Assembly: GCA_002320935.1 (NCBI GenBank)
Contig: DCLG01000050.1
Coordinates: 48,953-60,349 of the forward strand
Origin: Pedobacter sp. UBA1654
Lineage (GTDB): Bacteria; Bacteroidota; Bacteroidia; Sphingobacteriales; Sphingobacteriaceae
Length of the DNA stretch: 11,397 bases
Direction: 5' to 3'
Shown here: piece after piece, positions 1 to 8,051 of the stretch
Layout of the letters: each line of letters opens with the position of its first letter
How positions within the stretch are numbered: position 1 is the first letter of the stretch
Made by a program: the position numbers and the translations under genes
Notes under the pieces: generated by a model
Told to the model about the DNA's origin: nothing
The model's database searches: none
Seen by the model: only the letters and a program-made list of their open reading frames with translations

Positions 1-3000
1 ATACCAGGTGTATCCGTACGTCTTCAGGGGACAGCGGTCGGGACTAGTACCGGTTCTGATGGTAAATTTTTAATTAAAACTTCGGGAACTGCAAACGTAT
101 TGCAATTCTCGTCAATTGGTTTTGCTACCCAAACGGTAACAATTGGATCCGGAAACGTTATAAACGTATCTCTTGCGAATGATGCACAAGCATTATCTGA
201 GGTTGTTGTAACTGCTCTAGGTATCCGTCGTAACAAAAATGAGCTGCCTTATGCTGCTCAGGAAGTGAAAGCGGAAGATCTTACCCGTACAAGGGATGCG
301 AACTTCGTGAATGGACTTTCTGGTAAAGTTGCCGGTTTGAACATTACACAAGCAAATACCATGGGTGGTTCTACCAACGTGGTAATGCGTGGTTACAAAT
401 CTCTAACCGGAAACAATCAGGCTTTATTCGTTATTGATGGTATTCCTGTTAGTAATGCAAACACCAACACCAATGCACAATCTCAGGGTGGGGGTGGATT
501 TGACTACGGAAGTGCTGCTGCCGATATCAACCCGGATGATATCGAATCGGTGAACGTGCTTAAAGGTGCTGCTGCGACTGCACTTTATGGTTCAAGAGCA
601 TCAAACGGTGTTATTATGATCACTACCAAGAAAGGAAAGAAAAACTCTCTAGGTATCACTGTTAACACTGGTGTTCAGTTTGGTAACATTGATAGAAAAA
701 CTTTCGCTAAGTATCAGAATGAATATGGTGCAGGTTATGTAAACGAGTACTCTAATGATGGTGACGGAAATTTTGCAGGATACGATTCTCCTGACCGGAA
801 TTTCGATTACGGAAACCCATTTGGAACAGGTTTAGGAAATATTGTGCCTTTCAGGGAAGATGCTTCTTATGGCGGTGCATTCAATCCAAATACTTTAGTT
901 TACCAATGGGATGCCTTCGATCCAAAGTCTCCAACCTACGGACAAGCTACACCATGGGTGGCGGCTAAAAATGGGCCTGCGGAATTCTTCAAAACAAGTG
1001 TTAACTCATCACACAGTGTGAATATTGCTGGTGGTAGTGATGCTACAACTTACAAGTTTGGATACTTGAGAAACGATGAAACTGGTATTCTGCCAAACAG
1101 TAAAATCACGAAAAACGTTTTTAACCTTTCAGGAAGTCATGATGTTGCAAAGAATCTAACAGTTAGTGCTTCTGCAAACTATACTGGTGTAAAAGGCCTT
1201 GGTCGTTATGGTACAGGATATAGCGGAGACAACGTTAACCAACAGTTCAGACAATGGTGGCAAACCAACGTTGATATTAAAGAACAAGAAGCTGCTTTCA
1301 ATAGAGAAGGTAAAAACGCAACCTGGAACTGGTCTGACGTAACTGCTACTAGGCCTATTTATTCGAACAATCCATACTGGATGCGCGCTAACAACTATCA
1401 GAATGATTCAAGAGATAGATACTTCGGTAACGTAGCTGTAACCTGGAAGCCTTTAGAGTGGTTAGATGTAATGGGACGTGTAACATATGATGGATCACAT
1501 GAGTTCCAGGAAGAACGCATTGCAATTGGTGGTGCAGATTTACCTGAGTATTCCAGATACAACAGATCGTTCACAGAAACCAACTATGACTTAATCGTAA
1601 ACTTCAACAAGAATATCTCTGAAGATATTACATTCAGAGGTTTATTGGGAAGTAACTTAAGAAGACAAGATTTATCATCCATATCTGCTGCTACAAATGG
1701 CGGTCTGGTGGTTCCTGGATTATACTCTTTGTCTAACTCTGCCAACTTGATTTCAGCACCGGTTGAAGCAAACGAGCGTATAGCAGTTGACGGATTGTTT
1801 GCTAGTGCTACTTTCGGATACAAAGAAATGTTATTCTTAGACGGAACGATTCGTCGTGATCAGTCAACAACTTTGCCGGTTAATAACAATACTTACTGGT
1901 ATCCTTCTGTTGCGGGTAGTTTCATTTTTTCTAATATGATGAAAGAATCTACTTGGTTAAATTATGGTAAAGTTCGCTTGAACTATGCTGAAGTAGGTAA
2001 TGATGCCTCTGCATTAAGCTTATATGATGTGTATACCATCAACCCGATTTACAATGGTAACCTTTTAACTTCATTGCCTACAAGTAAAAACAACTCCAAT
2101 TTATTGCCTGAGCGTACAAAGAGTGTTGAAGCGGGTATTGAGGCGAACTTTTTCAAGGCAAGATTCGGTTTCGACTTTACCTATTACCGTTCAAACTCTG
2201 TTAACCAGATTATGGCAGTAGGTGTGTCTACAGCGACCGGCTTCGGAACGAAGTGGGTGAATGCGGGAACAGTTAGAAATCAGGGTTTTGAGGTGTCTGC
2301 TTTCGTTCTTCCTGTAAGAACAACTGATTTCAGCTGGACAATGAACATCAACTTTTCTAGAAATAGAAATAAGGTTATTGATCTTTACGAAGGAACAGAA
2401 AACTTGCAACTCGCATCTTTCCAAGGTGGTGTAACGTTGAATGCGACTAAAGGTCAGCCTTTCGGAACATTAAGAGGAAGAGGTTTTGTTTACAAAGATG
2501 GAGAGAAAGTTGATGGAGAAGACGGCTACTACGTACAAGGGCCTGTTAACTCTATTATTGGAGACATCAATGCAAAATGGACTGGTGGTCTTCAAAACAA
2601 TTTCAGGTACAAGAATGTAGGTTTGAGCTTCCTGATTGATGTTAAAAAAGGTGGAAGTGTTTTCTCACTTGATCAATATTATGGACAAGCAACAGGTTTA
2701 TATCCTGAAAGTGCTGGTTTGAATGATCTTGGAAACCCACAAAGACTTCCAGTTGCATTAGGTGGTGGTGTGATTCTTCCCGGTGTCGATGCAAATGGAA
2801 ACCCAAATACCGTTAGAGCTGAAAACTACGATAATAATGTAACGCCTTACGGCTATGCGCACAACCCTCAGGAAGCGTTTGTATATGATGCGGGCTTCAT
2901 TAAGCTACGTGAAGCAGCCTTAACATATACTATTCCGCAGAAGTTCTTTGGTGCTAACAATCCAGTAAAAGGAATTGACGTTTCATTGGTAGGACGTAAC

Positions 3001-3135
3001 CTTTGGTTGATTCATGGAAACGTACCTTATTCAGATCCTGAAGCAGGTCTAAGTTCTGGAAATAGATCAGGATACCAGAGTGGTGCTTATCCTGCAGTTA
3101 GAACATTTGGATTTAATTTGAAGTTTAGATTATAA
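1..3135 (+). CDS. SusC/RagA family TonB-linked outer-membrane transporter, 5'-truncated by window edge
   Basis: This is the barrel half of a SusCD uptake pair: an outer-membrane TonB-dependent channel that imports oligomers caught by its SusD partner. The frame is open from base 1, giving 1044 residues in the window. The first visible residues (IPGVSVRLQG) match residue 38 onward of the second SusC here, so about 37-40 residues, including the signal peptide, lie outside. Domains in window numbering: the rest of a CarboxypepD_reg-like domain (about 1-60), a TonB-box-like stretch EVVVTALG (67-74), and a plug with ALFVIDGIPV (141-150) and the family signature around VLKGAAATALYGSRASNG (about 186-203). 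The rest is the beta-barrel, ending at the TAA with aromatic/glycine-rich strands. A low-complexity Asn/Thr then Gly-rich insert (about 153-168) follows the VIDGIPV motif. The stop is 22 nt before the susD-type gene, so the two are surely co-transcribed. The family call is very secure; the substrate is unknown. Confidence 0.97.
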   Translation: MPGVSVRLQGTAVGTSTGSDGKFLIKTSGTANVLQFSSIGFATQTVTIGSGNVINVSLANDAQALSEVVVTALGIRRNKNELPYAAQEVKAEDLTRTRDANFVNGLSGKVAGLNITQANTMGGSTNVVMRGYKSLTGNNQALFVIDGIPVSNANTNTNAQSQGGGGFDYGSAAADINPDDIESVNVLKGAAATALYGSRASNGVIMITTKKGKKNSLGITVNTGVQFGNIDRKTFAKYQNEYGAGYVNEYSNDGDGNFAGYDSPDRNFDYGNPFGTGLGNIVPFREDASYGGAFNPNTLVYQWDAFDPKSPTYGQATPWVAAKNGPAEFFKTSVNSSHSVNIAGGSDATTYKFGYLRNDETGILPNSKITKNVFNLSGSHDVAKNLTVSASANYTGVKGLGRYGTGYSGDNVNQQFRQWWQTNVDIKEQEAAFNREGKNATWNWSDVTATRPIYSNNPYWMRANNYQNDSRDRYFGNVAVTWKPLEWLDVMGRVTYDGSHEFQEERIAIGGADLPEYSRYNRSFTETNYDLIVNFNKNISEDITFRGLLGSNLRRQDLSSISAATNGGLVVPGLYSLSNSANLISAPVEANERIAVDGLFASATFGYKEMLFLDGTIRRDQSTTLPVNNNTYWYPSVAGSFIFSNMMKESTWLNYGKVRLNYAEVGNDASALSLYDVYTINPIYNGNLLTSLPTSKNNSNLLPERTKSVEAGIEANFFKARFGFDFTYYRSNSVNQIMAVGVSTATGFGTKWVNAGTVRNQGFEVSAFVLPVRTTDFSWTMNINFSRNRNKVIDLYEGTENLQLASFQGGVTLNATKGQPFGTLRGRGFVYKDGEKVDGEDGYYVQGPVNSIIGDINAKWTGGLQNNFRYKNVGLSFLIDVKKGGSVFSLDQYYGQATGLYPESAGLNDLGNPQRLPVALGGGVILPGVDANGNPNTVRAENYDNNVTPYGYAHNPQEAFVYDAGFIKLREAALTYTIPQKFFGANNPVKGIDVSLVGRNLWLIHGNVPYSDPEAGLSSGNRSGYQSGAYPAVRTFGFNLKFRL

Positions 3136-3157
3136 TCCTGTTTAATATTTACAAATC

Positions 3158-4582
3158 ATGAAAAAACTATTAATATTTATTTTGCCAGTGTTGCTTCTTG
3201 CATCCTGTGCCAAAAGCTTAGAAGAATATAACATTGATCAAAAGCGTCCATCAACGGTTGCTGCAGGATCATTGTTCTCGAATTCCTTGAAGCAGATTTC
3301 AGACATTCAGGCGAGTCCGAGTGTAAACAATAATGTGTTTCGATTTTGGACACAGCAATGGGCAGCAACCACCTATCAGGATGAGCCCCGCTATAACATC
3401 GCGACTAGAAATATTCCATTAAATTACTGGACGCCAATGTACCGCGAGGTATTACAGGATCTGAAAGAAAGTAGAAGGCTTACAGATGAAGATGCTTCGA
3501 TCACTCCTGAGGTTAAAGCTAATCGTGTAGCATTAACGGAGATTGTTGCAGTTTATACCTGGTCTGTGTTGGTGAACACCTGGGGAGATGTTCCTTATAC
3601 AGAAGCATTAAATCCGGAGATAAACGAACCTAAGTATGATGATGCAGCAACTATTTATGCTGATTTATTCAAGCGCTTAGATGCTGCTATTGCGCAGCTT
3701 ACCCCGGCAAACGCCAACTTTGGTGGAGCTGACTTACTTTATAAAGGTAATGGTGGAGCATGGTTGAAATTTGCACACAGTTTGAAAATGAAACTGGCGA
3801 TTACCATCGCAGATGCTGATGAAACAACCGCACGTGCAGCGATTCAAGCATCGTTTGATAAAGGATTTACTAGTAATGCAGACAATGCTGCGTTTGAGTA
3901 CCTGGTTTCCACGCCAAATAATAACCCGATCTCAAATAACTTAAACTCAATGTTTACTGCAAGACAGGATTATGTTGCGGGAAAAACCATCATTGATAAG
4001 ATGAATGCGGTTTCAGATCCAAGAAGACCTTTTTACTTCACTGCTGTTAACAATAACTATATTGGTGGCCTTCAAGGTGTGAACAATTCATTCGCTAACT
4101 TGTCACGTCCGGCAAATGCTATTATTGCTCCGGATTTTGAAGCTTTATTAATGGATTATTCTGAAGTTGAGTTTATCCTTGCTGAGGCTGCTGCAAGATG
4201 GGGCATCGCTGGTTCGCCTGCAACGCACTATAATAATGCAATCACGGCTTCTATAACTTACTGGGGTGGTACTGTTGCTGATGCAACTACTTACCTTGGC
4301 AGACCTGCTGTTGCCTATGCAACTGCGGCCGGGGATTATAAGCAAAAAATCGGGGAGCAAAAATACCTTGCGCTATACAACCGTGGTTATGATGCGTGGA
4401 CTGAGTGGAGACGTTTGGATTATCCAAGATTACAGCCGGCGAACGAGGCACTAAGTGTTATGCCTGTGCGTTTAACTTATATCACTAGTGAGTATACCTT
4501 GAACAGAGTTAATACTGAAGCGGCAGCTGCTGCAATCGGTGGAGATGAAGTAGGTACGAAACTATTCTGGGATAAGTTCTAA
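3158..4582 (+). CDS. SusD/RagB-type outer-membrane lipoprotein (SusD_2-like group)
   Basis: This is a surface lipoprotein expected to cap the SusC barrel encoded just upstream and to bind its ligand. It has 474 residues. The ATG is followed by a lysine-rich n-region, a hydrophobic stretch and a lipobox LASC with the acylated Cys at residue 17. Family hallmarks are QQWAATTYQDEPRYN near the N-terminus, the helix SEVEFILAEAA (335-345), and GYDAWTEWRRLDYP (410-423) near the C-terminus. It ends in GTKLFWDKF, a common ending in this group. These patterns fit the SusD_2-like branch (Pfam PF12771 from memory) rather than the RagB/SusD_3 branch seen in the second SusD of this window. The C-terminus is alanine-rich (AAAAAIGG). 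No other start competes. A terminator begins 36 nt after the stop. The fold and role are secure; the exact Pfam branch is likely but untested, and the ligand is unknown. Confidence 0.95.
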   Translation: MKKLLIFILPVLLLASCAKSLEEYNIDQKRPSTVAAGSLFSNSLKQISDIQASPSVNNNVFRFWTQQWAATTYQDEPRYNIATRNIPLNYWTPMYREVLQDLKESRRLTDEDASITPEVKANRVALTEIVAVYTWSVLVNTWGDVPYTEALNPEINEPKYDDAATIYADLFKRLDAAIAQLTPANANFGGADLLYKGNGGAWLKFAHSLKMKLAITIADADETTARAAIQASFDKGFTSNADNAAFEYLVSTPNNNPISNNLNSMFTARQDYVAGKTIIDKMNAVSDPRRPFYFTAVNNNYIGGLQGVNNSFANLSRPANAIIAPDFEALLMDYSEVEFILAEAAARWGIAGSPATHYNNAITASITYWGGTVADATTYLGRPAVAYATAAGDYKQKIGEQKYLALYNRGYDAWTEWRRLDYPRLQPANEALSVMPVRLTYITSEYTLNRVNTEAAAAAIGGDEVGTKLFWDKF

Positions 4583-4618
4583 GAATTATAATTAGACGGC
4601 AGTTTAAAACCTGCCTTG

Positions 4619-4657
4619 AAAAACGCAGTAGCTGAATTAGCTGCTGCGTTTTTTTTT
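4619..4657 (+). terminator. Intrinsic terminator closing the first SusCD operon
   Basis: The arms AACGCAGTAGCT (4622-4633) and AGCTGCTGCGTT (4639-4650) pair over 12 bp with one G-U wobble, around the 5-nt loop GAATT. Flanking A residues (4619-4621) extend the stem into the T tract, which runs 4649-4657. The A run on the left gives it some capacity to act on the other strand too, though no minus-strand gene ends here. A weaker 5-bp hairpin GGCAG/CTGCC (4598-4615) lies just before it. This ends transcription of the upstream pair and makes the second pair a separate unit. Confidence 0.9.
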
Positions 4658-4870
4658 GTTTTAAATCCATCACCGTTGTTTTCTCGTACTTCTATGTATC
4701 AAAGCTAAAAACTCTATGATACCACAAGACTTTTGATTGCAAAACTAGTTAGATCGACCAATTACCTGTTGTTTTTGCTTGCGTGATGAATATTTCGCTC
4801 TCCATATCCTATAAACGACCCATTTTTCTTTGGTCCTGGCTGAATTGCCAAAAAAAGACGTCTTAACAAC
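4658..4870. other. Intergenic stretch without a visible gene
   Basis: I see no credible open frame, RNA gene or mobile-element end between the terminator and the regulatory cluster. Composition is AT-rich with scattered homopolymer runs. The only ordered element is a perfect 10-bp palindrome AAGACGTCTT at 4855-4864, just before the inverted TGAAAA motifs. Short frames on the minus strand here have no coding character. Confidence 0.6.
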
Positions 4871-4903
4871 TGAAAATGTTAATTGTTTTCAAAATATTGA
4901 AAA
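4871..4903. promoter_or_regulatory. Cluster of three alternating TGAAAA motifs, candidate operator
   Basis: TGAAAA occurs at 4871-4876, its reverse complement TTTTCA at 4886-4891, and TTGAAAA at 4897-4903. The last two form a perfect inverted repeat, TTTTCAA-aata-TTGAAAA (4886-4903). The first and second form another, with a 9-nt spacer. The cluster lies about 80 bp before the second susC start and just upstream of the possible -33 element at 4915. That position suits an activator or repressor site, but AT-rich DNA produces such patterns by chance, and no regulator gene is in the window. Confidence 0.35.
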
Positions 4904-4914
4904 AGTGTAACTAA

Positions 4915-4948
4915 TTTGTGTGTATTTCTTAACCTTTTGGTATCTTCA
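4915..4948 (+). promoter_or_regulatory. Possible Bacteroidota-type promoter for the second SusCD operon
   Basis: TTTG at 4915-4918 could be the -33 element. TATCTTCA at 4941-4948 matches TAnnTTTG at four of six defined positions, with a 22-nt gap. The expected transcript start would be near 4955, leaving a leader of about 30 nt before the ATG at 4984. The match is imperfect and the gap slightly long. An alternative -7-like TAaTTTG (4912-4918) has one base missing from its spacer. Confidence 0.35.
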
Positions 4949-4983
4949 GAAAATATTACATTAATAAACCCAATTTATTGTTT

Positions 4984-7900
4984 ATGAAAAAACTACTACT
5001 AAGTATGTTCTTTCTTGTACTTACCGCCATGCTGGGGTTTGCACAGAATAGAACAGTTACGGGAACAGTTACCGGACAGGATGATGGACAACCACTTCCT
5101 GGGGTAAGTGTTAGAGTTCGGGGCGCCAATATTGGTACCCAAACCAATTCAGAAGGACGGTACTCGATTTCTGTACCATCAGCTTCAAGCGTACTTGAAT
5201 TTTCTTACATCGGTTACGCTACTAAGAGTGCTACTGCAGGCTCTAACGTTGTAAACGTAGTTCTTGCTGGTGATGCACAATCATTAACTGAGGTTATCGT
5301 AACAGGTTATGGTACTACAACTAAAGCAAGACAGACCGGTTCTGTAGGAACTGTTGCGGCTAAAGACATTGAAGCTACGCCGTTTACTTCGGTAGATAAA
5401 GCGCTTCAGGGTCGTGTGACAGGTTTGCAGTCCACTGGTGCATCTGGTCAGCCTGGTGCAATGCAGCAAATCAGAATCCGTGGTCTTGGTTCGATCTCAG
5501 GTTCATCAGAGCCGTTGTTTGTAATTGATGGTATTCCGGTAAACTCTGGAGATTTATCCCGTAATACTACTTCGGCGAATGCATTAGCTGGTATCAACCC
5601 TAATGATATCGAAAGTCTTACCGTTTTAAAGGATGCATCTTCAACTGCAATCTATGGTTCAAGAGGTTCTAATGGTGTTGTTTTAATCACTACCAAATCA
5701 GGTAAAGCTGGTAAAACGAAAATCCGTTTCGACGCTGAATATGGTGTTGTAAAGCCAGGTGTTTTCAACGATGCAACCAGACCATTAACGACAGAAGAAA
5801 ACATTCTCTTGCTTGGCGAGGCTTTATTGAACAATCCAGCGTACGTTAGAGACTACAGCCTAACGCCTGCGAACATCAGAGAGTTTGTGACTGGTGAAGA
5901 TGGCTTCGGTCTTAATCAGAATGTAAATACAAACTGGTATGATGAGGTTACCCGTACAGGTGCACAACAGCAGTATAACGTTTCTATCGACGGTGGAAAC
6001 GAAAAGACTCAATTTCACATCGGTGGAGGTTATTTCACTCAGGAAGCTACTGTTCCTCGTTCTGCATTCAAACGTTATTCAGGAAACCTAAACCTTAAAC
6101 ACAGCTTAACAGATAAATTTACCGTTGGTACCAACATTTTATTGTCAAGCACCAATACTAAAGGATTATCAAATGGTGGAGCTTTTGCCAACCCTGTTTT
6201 AGGTTCCCTATTTTTAATGCCGGATCTTGCTGCTCGTAATGCAGATGGTACGCCTAATATGAGCGGACCGCTTGCACCAGGTGCTGGTCTTTTCAACCCA
6301 ATTGCAATCCTGGAATTGGAAAAACAAAACAACAATACTCAAAAAGCAATTACCTCATTTTTCGCAGAGTATAAGCTTTTACCTAATTTGAAGTTGACTT
6401 CGAAATACGGTATCGACTACAACAATCTTGAAGAAGATAGCTACAACAACCCAACCTATGGTGACGGTAGAAACGTAGGTGGTCGTACTTATAGAGATTA
6501 TACAAGATACTTTAACTGGGTGTGGACTAACTTAGTGGATTACCGTTGGGACATTACCAAAGATGATAACTTAGTAGCTAACATTAAAGCTGGTTACGAA
6601 GCACAACGTTCTCAGAACTACAACTCATCAGTTGCTGCATATAACGTGCCTTTGAACATTAACTACAATGTTCCTAGTGTTGGTGCAACACCGATTACGG
6701 CAAACGGTAATCAGGATGGATATGCTTTCGCGTCATTGTTAGCGATTGGAGATATTTCATACAAAAACACTTATGTATTATCAGGTAGTTTCCGTAGAGA
6801 TGGTTCATCCCGTTTCGGTTCAGAAAAACAATATGGTAACTTCTGGTCCGTTGGTGCGAGCTGGAATGCAGACCGTGAAGATTTCATTAAAGAACTTGAT
6901 TGGATCTCACAGTTAAAAGTTCGCGGATCTTACGGTGTGAACGGTAACGCAAACATTGGTAACAATGCGTGGAGAAACCTTTATGGTTATACCAGAACCG
7001 GTTACAACTTTGTATATAATGGTGCTATCGGTAGCGGTCCTAGCCAGTATGGTGTGAATACGCTTACCTGGGAAAAAACTAAAAGTTATGATATCGGTGT
7101 AGACTTCGGTTTGTTCGATAACAGATTAACCGCAACAGCAGAATACTACAACCGTCAGTCGGATGATCTACTTTTGTCTGTTCCGGTTTCTTACACAACA
7201 GGATTCCCTAGTTATGTAAACAACTTCGGTGGTATGCAAAATAAAGGTTGGGAGTTTAGCTTAGGTGGAACACCGATCCGTACAGAAGATTTCCAATGGA
7301 CATTGAACTTCAATATTTCAATGAACAGAAACAAAATCACTAACCTTGTAATTGACAAGAACGTTTCTAATCCTTTCATCCGTCAGGTTGGACAGAACTA
7401 TCAAACTTACTACTTGCCACAATATGCAGGTGTAAACGTTGAAACTGGTGCGCCACAGTGGTATAAAGATGCCAGCAGAACTGAAGTTGTGACTACTTAT
7501 AACCAGGCTCAACGTGTGCTGTTAGACAAAACTGCTGCGCCTAAAGCGTTTGGTAGTGTTTCAACTACCTTTAACTACAAAGGATTTGGTTTAGATGCGA
7601 TGTTCTACTACAACTTTGGTAACTACATTTACAATGGTTTCTACCAATACCAAAACAGCGGTGGTGCATATTTGGGTAATTACAACCAAAGTGCAAACGA
7701 GTTGAACAGATGGCAGAACCCAGGAGATGTTACTGATGTGCCTAAATTGGTGTATGGTGGAACAAACTCATTTGCTGTTTCAGACCGTCTATTAAACAAA
7801 GGTGACTTTATCCGTCTGCGTGATGTTACTTTAAGCTACAGCTTGCCACAGAGCATTCTTGATAGAGCAAAAGTTGGCAGCGTTAGGGTATATGCTAGAG

Positions 7901-8034
7901 GATCTAACCTTTGGACTTGGGTAAAGGATGATAAGTTGGCATTTGACCCTGAAGCAGGTGGTGCTAATGGTACAAACAACTTCGAATTGTTTATTCCTAA
8001 GACAATAACCTTTGGTGTAAACGTTGGATTTTAA
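4984..8034 (+). CDS. SusC/RagA family TonB-linked outer-membrane transporter, complete
   Basis: This is a complete 1016-residue barrel protein of a SusCD pair, importing ligand across the outer membrane with TonB energy. I start it at the ATG giving MKKLLLSMFF; a TTG two codons upstream only adds M-F before the typical MKK signal peptide. Signal cleavage is predicted after GFA (residue 20). A CarboxypepD_reg-like domain follows (about 23-100), with LPGVSVRVRG at 38-47. Next come a TonB-box-like EVIVTGYG (103-110) and the plug, with PLFVIDGIPV (177-186) and the signature ESLTVLKDASSTAIYGSRGS (from 210). The remainder is beta-barrel, ending TFGVNVGF with the terminal Phe usual for outer-membrane proteins. 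There is no STN domain before the CarboxypepD_reg-like part, so direct signalling to a FecR-type anti-sigma factor is not expected. The susD-type gene follows after 17 nt. The ligand is unknown. Confidence 0.97.
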   Translation: MKKLLLSMFFLVLTAMLGFAQNRTVTGTVTGQDDGQPLPGVSVRVRGANIGTQTNSEGRYSISVPSASSVLEFSYIGYATKSATAGSNVVNVVLAGDAQSLTEVIVTGYGTTTKARQTGSVGTVAAKDIEATPFTSVDKALQGRVTGLQSTGASGQPGAMQQIRIRGLGSISGSSEPLFVIDGIPVNSGDLSRNTTSANALAGINPNDIESLTVLKDASSTAIYGSRGSNGVVLITTKSGKAGKTKIRFDAEYGVVKPGVFNDATRPLTTEENILLLGEALLNNPAYVRDYSLTPANIREFVTGEDGFGLNQNVNTNWYDEVTRTGAQQQYNVSIDGGNEKTQFHIGGGYFTQEATVPRSAFKRYSGNLNLKHSLTDKFTVGTNILLSSTNTKGLSNGGAFANPVLGSLFLMPDLAARNADGTPNMSGPLAPGAGLFNPIAILELEKQNNNTQKAITSFFAEYKLLPNLKLTSKYGIDYNNLEEDSYNNPTYGDGRNVGGRTYRDYTRYFNWVWTNLVDYRWDITKDDNLVANIKAGYEAQRSQNYNSSVAAYNVPLNINYNVPSVGATPITANGNQDGYAFASLLAIGDISYKNTYVLSGSFRRDGSSRFGSEKQYGNFWSVGASWNADREDFIKELDWISQLKVRGSYGVNGNANIGNNAWRNLYGYTRTGYNFVYNGAIGSGPSQYGVNTLTWEKTKSYDIGVDFGLFDNRLTATAEYYNRQSDDLLLSVPVSYTTGFPSYVNNFGGMQNKGWEFSLGGTPIRTEDFQWTLNFNISMNRNKITNLVIDKNVSNPFIRQVGQNYQTYYLPQYAGVNVETGAPQWYKDASRTEVVTTYNQAQRVLLDKTAAPKAFGSVSTTFNYKGFGLDAMFYYNFGNYIYNGFYQYQNSGGAYLGNYNQSANELNRWQNPGDVTDVPKLVYGGTNSFAVSDRLLNKGDFIRLRDVTLSYSLPQSILDRAKVGSVRVYARGSNLWTWVKDDKLAFDPEAGGANGTNNFELFIPKTITFGVNVGF

Positions 8035-8051
8035 TTTTAGCTAGAAAGAAA

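Noticed and set aside
4598..4615. GGCAG/CTGCC hairpin after the first susD as a separate RNA or attenuator
   Set aside because: It is a 5-bp stem with an AT-rich loop directly before a much stronger terminator; it is more simply part of the 3' end.
4978..4983. TTG start two codons before the second susC ATG
   Set aside because: The ATG at 4984 gives the typical MKK signal-peptide start; the TTG adds only M-F and has no support.
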